Below, one piece after another: positions 62,427-64,000 of a stretch of 64,000 nt of DNA; position 1 is the first letter of the stretch; the number at the start of each line of letters is the position of its first letter. The translations under genes were made by a program, and so were the position numbers. The notes beneath the pieces are model-generated. The model saw only the letters and a program-made list of their open reading frames with translations. It was not told the origin of the DNA and searched no databases. Origin of the DNA: Lentisphaerae bacterium GWF2_50_93 (lineage in GTDB: Bacteria; Verrucomicrobiota; Lentisphaeria; Victivallales; GWF2-50-93); assembly GCA_001804815.1 (NCBI GenBank), contig MHBI01000001.1:1-64000 (forward strand), written 5' to 3'.

Positions 62427-63452
62427 ATGCACATGTCCGACGCATTGCTTTCACCCGCGGTAGGCGGGGCGTTCTGGCTCGCAGCAGGCGGGCTGGTCGC
62501 ATATTCCGCACGGAAGATATCCGCCGAAAACGACAATTCCAAGACCGCCCTCATGGGTGTCGCCGGCGCCTTCATCTTTGCCGCCCAGATGATCAACTTC
62601 ACAATCCCGGGAACAGGATCGAGCGGCCACCTCGGTGGAGGCCTGATACTGGCTGCCCTTCTCGGTCCATACCGGGCGTTCATAACACTTGCTTCAGTGC
62701 TTGTCATACAATGCCTGTTCTTTGCCGACGGCGGTCTGCTCGCCCTCGGGTGCAATATCTTCAATCTCGCGTTCTTCCCTGCCTTCATAGCATATCCATA
62801 TATATATAGGGTGATAGCCGGGGCAGGGGACGGCAGATCCAGGCTCGCCGCCGGATGCATGGCAGGCGCAGTTGCCGGACTCCTCATGGGAGCGTTCTCC
62901 GTGGTTGTCCAAACTACTATGTCCGGCATTTCAGACCTCAGTTTCACCTCCTTTCTCCTGTTCATGCTTCCGATCCACCTGGCGATAGGCATTGTCGAGG
63001 GCGTGGTGTCATTTCTTGTGATCTCGTTCGTAATGCAGGCCCAGCCTGATATTCTACCTTCCAGCCCGGAAAGACTTCATCCTTCAAGGCATGTCCTTGC
63101 GGTTTTCGCAATAGCGGCGCTCATCACCGGCGGCGTCATCTCCAGTTTCGCATCGTCAAATCCAGACGGCCTTGAATGGTCGATAACCAAGGTGACCGGC
63201 AAGGAGGAGCTTGAAGGTCCGGGGAACAGTTTCGAAGGCTTTCTCGCGTCCGTGCAGGACAAGCTTGCCTTCCTGCCTGACTATGCGTTCAAAAGCTCCT
63301 CCGTGGGCGATGAGGGCAGGGCATCCTTCATCCCGGCGAACATCGGGACTTCGGTGGCGGGAGTGGTCGGCGGGCTCATGGTCTTCTCGCTTGCCGGCCT
63401 TGCCGGCGCCACACTGCGGAACCGCTGGAGGAGGAGGCCCGTCGATGCTTGA
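62427..63452 (+). CDS. cbiM: ECF transporter S component for nickel/cobalt (CbiM/NikM, fused NikN/PDGLE-like)
   Basis: 341 residues. The N-terminus MHMSDALLSPAVGG gives the metal-binding Met-His. Membrane helices fill about 10-215. The C-terminal part (about 220-341) has PDGLEWSITKVTG, the PDGLE/NikN signature, and a last helix (VAGVVGGLMVFSLAGLAG). The fusion is common among nickel ECF systems. AAAGGAGAA precedes ATG 62427. Downstream of nikR, so nickel rather than cobalt is favoured. Confidence 0.92.
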   Translation: MHMSDALLSPAVGGAFWLAAGGLVAYSARKISAENDNSKTALMGVAGAFIFAAQMINFTIPGTGSSGHLGGGLILAALLGPYRAFITLASVLVIQCLFFADGGLLALGCNIFNLAFFPAFIAYPYIYRVIAGAGDGRSRLAAGCMAGAVAGLLMGAFSVVVQTTMSGISDLSFTSFLLFMLPIHLAIGIVEGVVSFLVISFVMQAQPDILPSSPERLHPSRHVLAVFAIAALITGGVISSFASSNPDGLEWSITKVTGKEELEGPGNSFEGFLASVQDKLAFLPDYAFKSSSVGDEGRASFIPANIGTSVAGVVGGLMVFSLAGLAGATLRNRWRRRPVDA

Positions 63453-64000
63453 ACAGAAGGTACAGGTGCTGGAGGATATCCGCAGGCAGGCGCTGCTTGA
63501 GGACAGCAGTCCATCGTCGCTTCCCGTCTTTGACGGCAGGGCGCTTCTTGTCGTATGGTTCGTTTTCGTCGTGTTCATGGTGTCTGTTCCGAAATTCGCC
63601 GTCGGCACCGCGATTGCATTCGCCGCGTTCCCGTTTTTCATAATCATGGCATGCCATCTGCCCGCACTGAAAATCCTCAGGAGGGTGCTCATGCTTTCAC
63701 CTTTCATCCTCCTTGTCGCCGCCGCAAACCCTTTCATCGACACGCGTCCGGTCTGCGAGATATTCGGACTGCCTGTGAATGCAGGCATGATCTCGGCTTC
63801 CGTAATAATTCTCAAGGGGCTGGTTTCAGTGGCGGCCGTCCTGACGCTTGTCGAACTGATTTCCTTCAACAGCATCTGCGAATCGCTTCTCAGGATAGGC
63901 GTGCCGGAAGTGTTTACGACCCAGCTCATGCTTGTCTACCGATATGCCTTCCTGCTCTCCGACGAGGCCCAGTGCCTCAACAAGGCCCGCGAACTCCGCA
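63446..64000 (+). CDS. cbiQ: ECF transporter T component CbiQ/NikQ, truncated by window end
   Basis: The frame is open from ATG 63446 (site GGAGGAGG) to the last base: MLEQKVQVLEDIRRQALLED then helices VFDGRALLVVWFVFVVFMVS, LILLVAAANPF-like and VLTLVELISFNSICESLLRI, ending LNKARELR, which is the start of the coupling region. It overlaps cbiM by seven bases. The ATPase subunit (CbiO) is expected beyond the window. Confidence 0.9.

Overview
The window looks like a chromosomal segment of a PVC-group bacterium, most likely Lentisphaerota. This is inferred from gene content and not from a marker-gene search. The reasons are the many single-gene pseudopilins with the [13 protein letters not shown]-terminus scattered among glycoside hydrolases, the very large secreted beta-propeller proteins flanked by CBM9-like domains, and the heavy load of intergenic palindromic repeats. 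I see no tRNA, rRNA or CRISPR array.

Layout. 1-3.5 kb: an integron-type tyrosine recombinase, decayed 3' ends of two more recombinases, dense repeats and a complete small MITE with TTTA target duplications. 3.5-13.6 kb (plus strand): a GH13_18 sugar phosphorylase, four pseudopilin genes (one broken), an NAD(P)-dependent MDR dehydrogenase, a GntR/LacI-type hybrid regulator and a sialate-O-acetylesterase-like protein. 13.9-40.8 kb: a polysaccharide-degradation region, almost all on the minus strand. It holds a GH28-like beta-helix enzyme, a DUF998 membrane protein, two SGNH esterases, a DUF1861 protein (plus strand), a HEAT protein, a heparinase-II/III-like lyase, a GH35 beta-galactosidase, three 1,280-1,440-residue secreted propeller proteins and two more pseudopilins. 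41.2-50.3 kb: a GH5-like hydrolase facing a seven-gene amino-sugar operon (LacI regulator, ROK-like kinase, Gfo/Idh/MocA oxidoreductase, PIG-L deacetylase, sugar nucleotidyltransferase, NahK-type 1-kinase, GalE-type epimerase). 50.5-64 kb: mainly housekeeping: two small zinc ribbons, a DUF58-transglutaminase-RecX unit, a radical SAM protein, purD, kup, adk-map-infA, nikR and the start of a cbiM/cbiQ nickel-cobalt transporter that runs off the window.

How the genes work together. The glycosidases, esterases, lyase and propeller proteins would strip and cleave an acetylated, galactose- and uronate-containing glycan outside the cell. The LacI operon would channel N-acetylhexosamine through 1-phosphate to a nucleotide sugar. 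A shared operator, TGTTATCGT-N14-ACGATAACA, precedes two pseudopilins and one propeller gene and suggests they are one regulon.

The most unusual content is the repeat system. Many copies of multi-branch palindromic elements keep the same fold (a closing stem around two or three hairpins) while stem sequences change in a compensatory way. Several unrelated heptamer repeats also occur. Some elements sit in frame inside genes: the integron integrase, the acetylesterase, pseudopilin leaders and the tail of a membrane protein.
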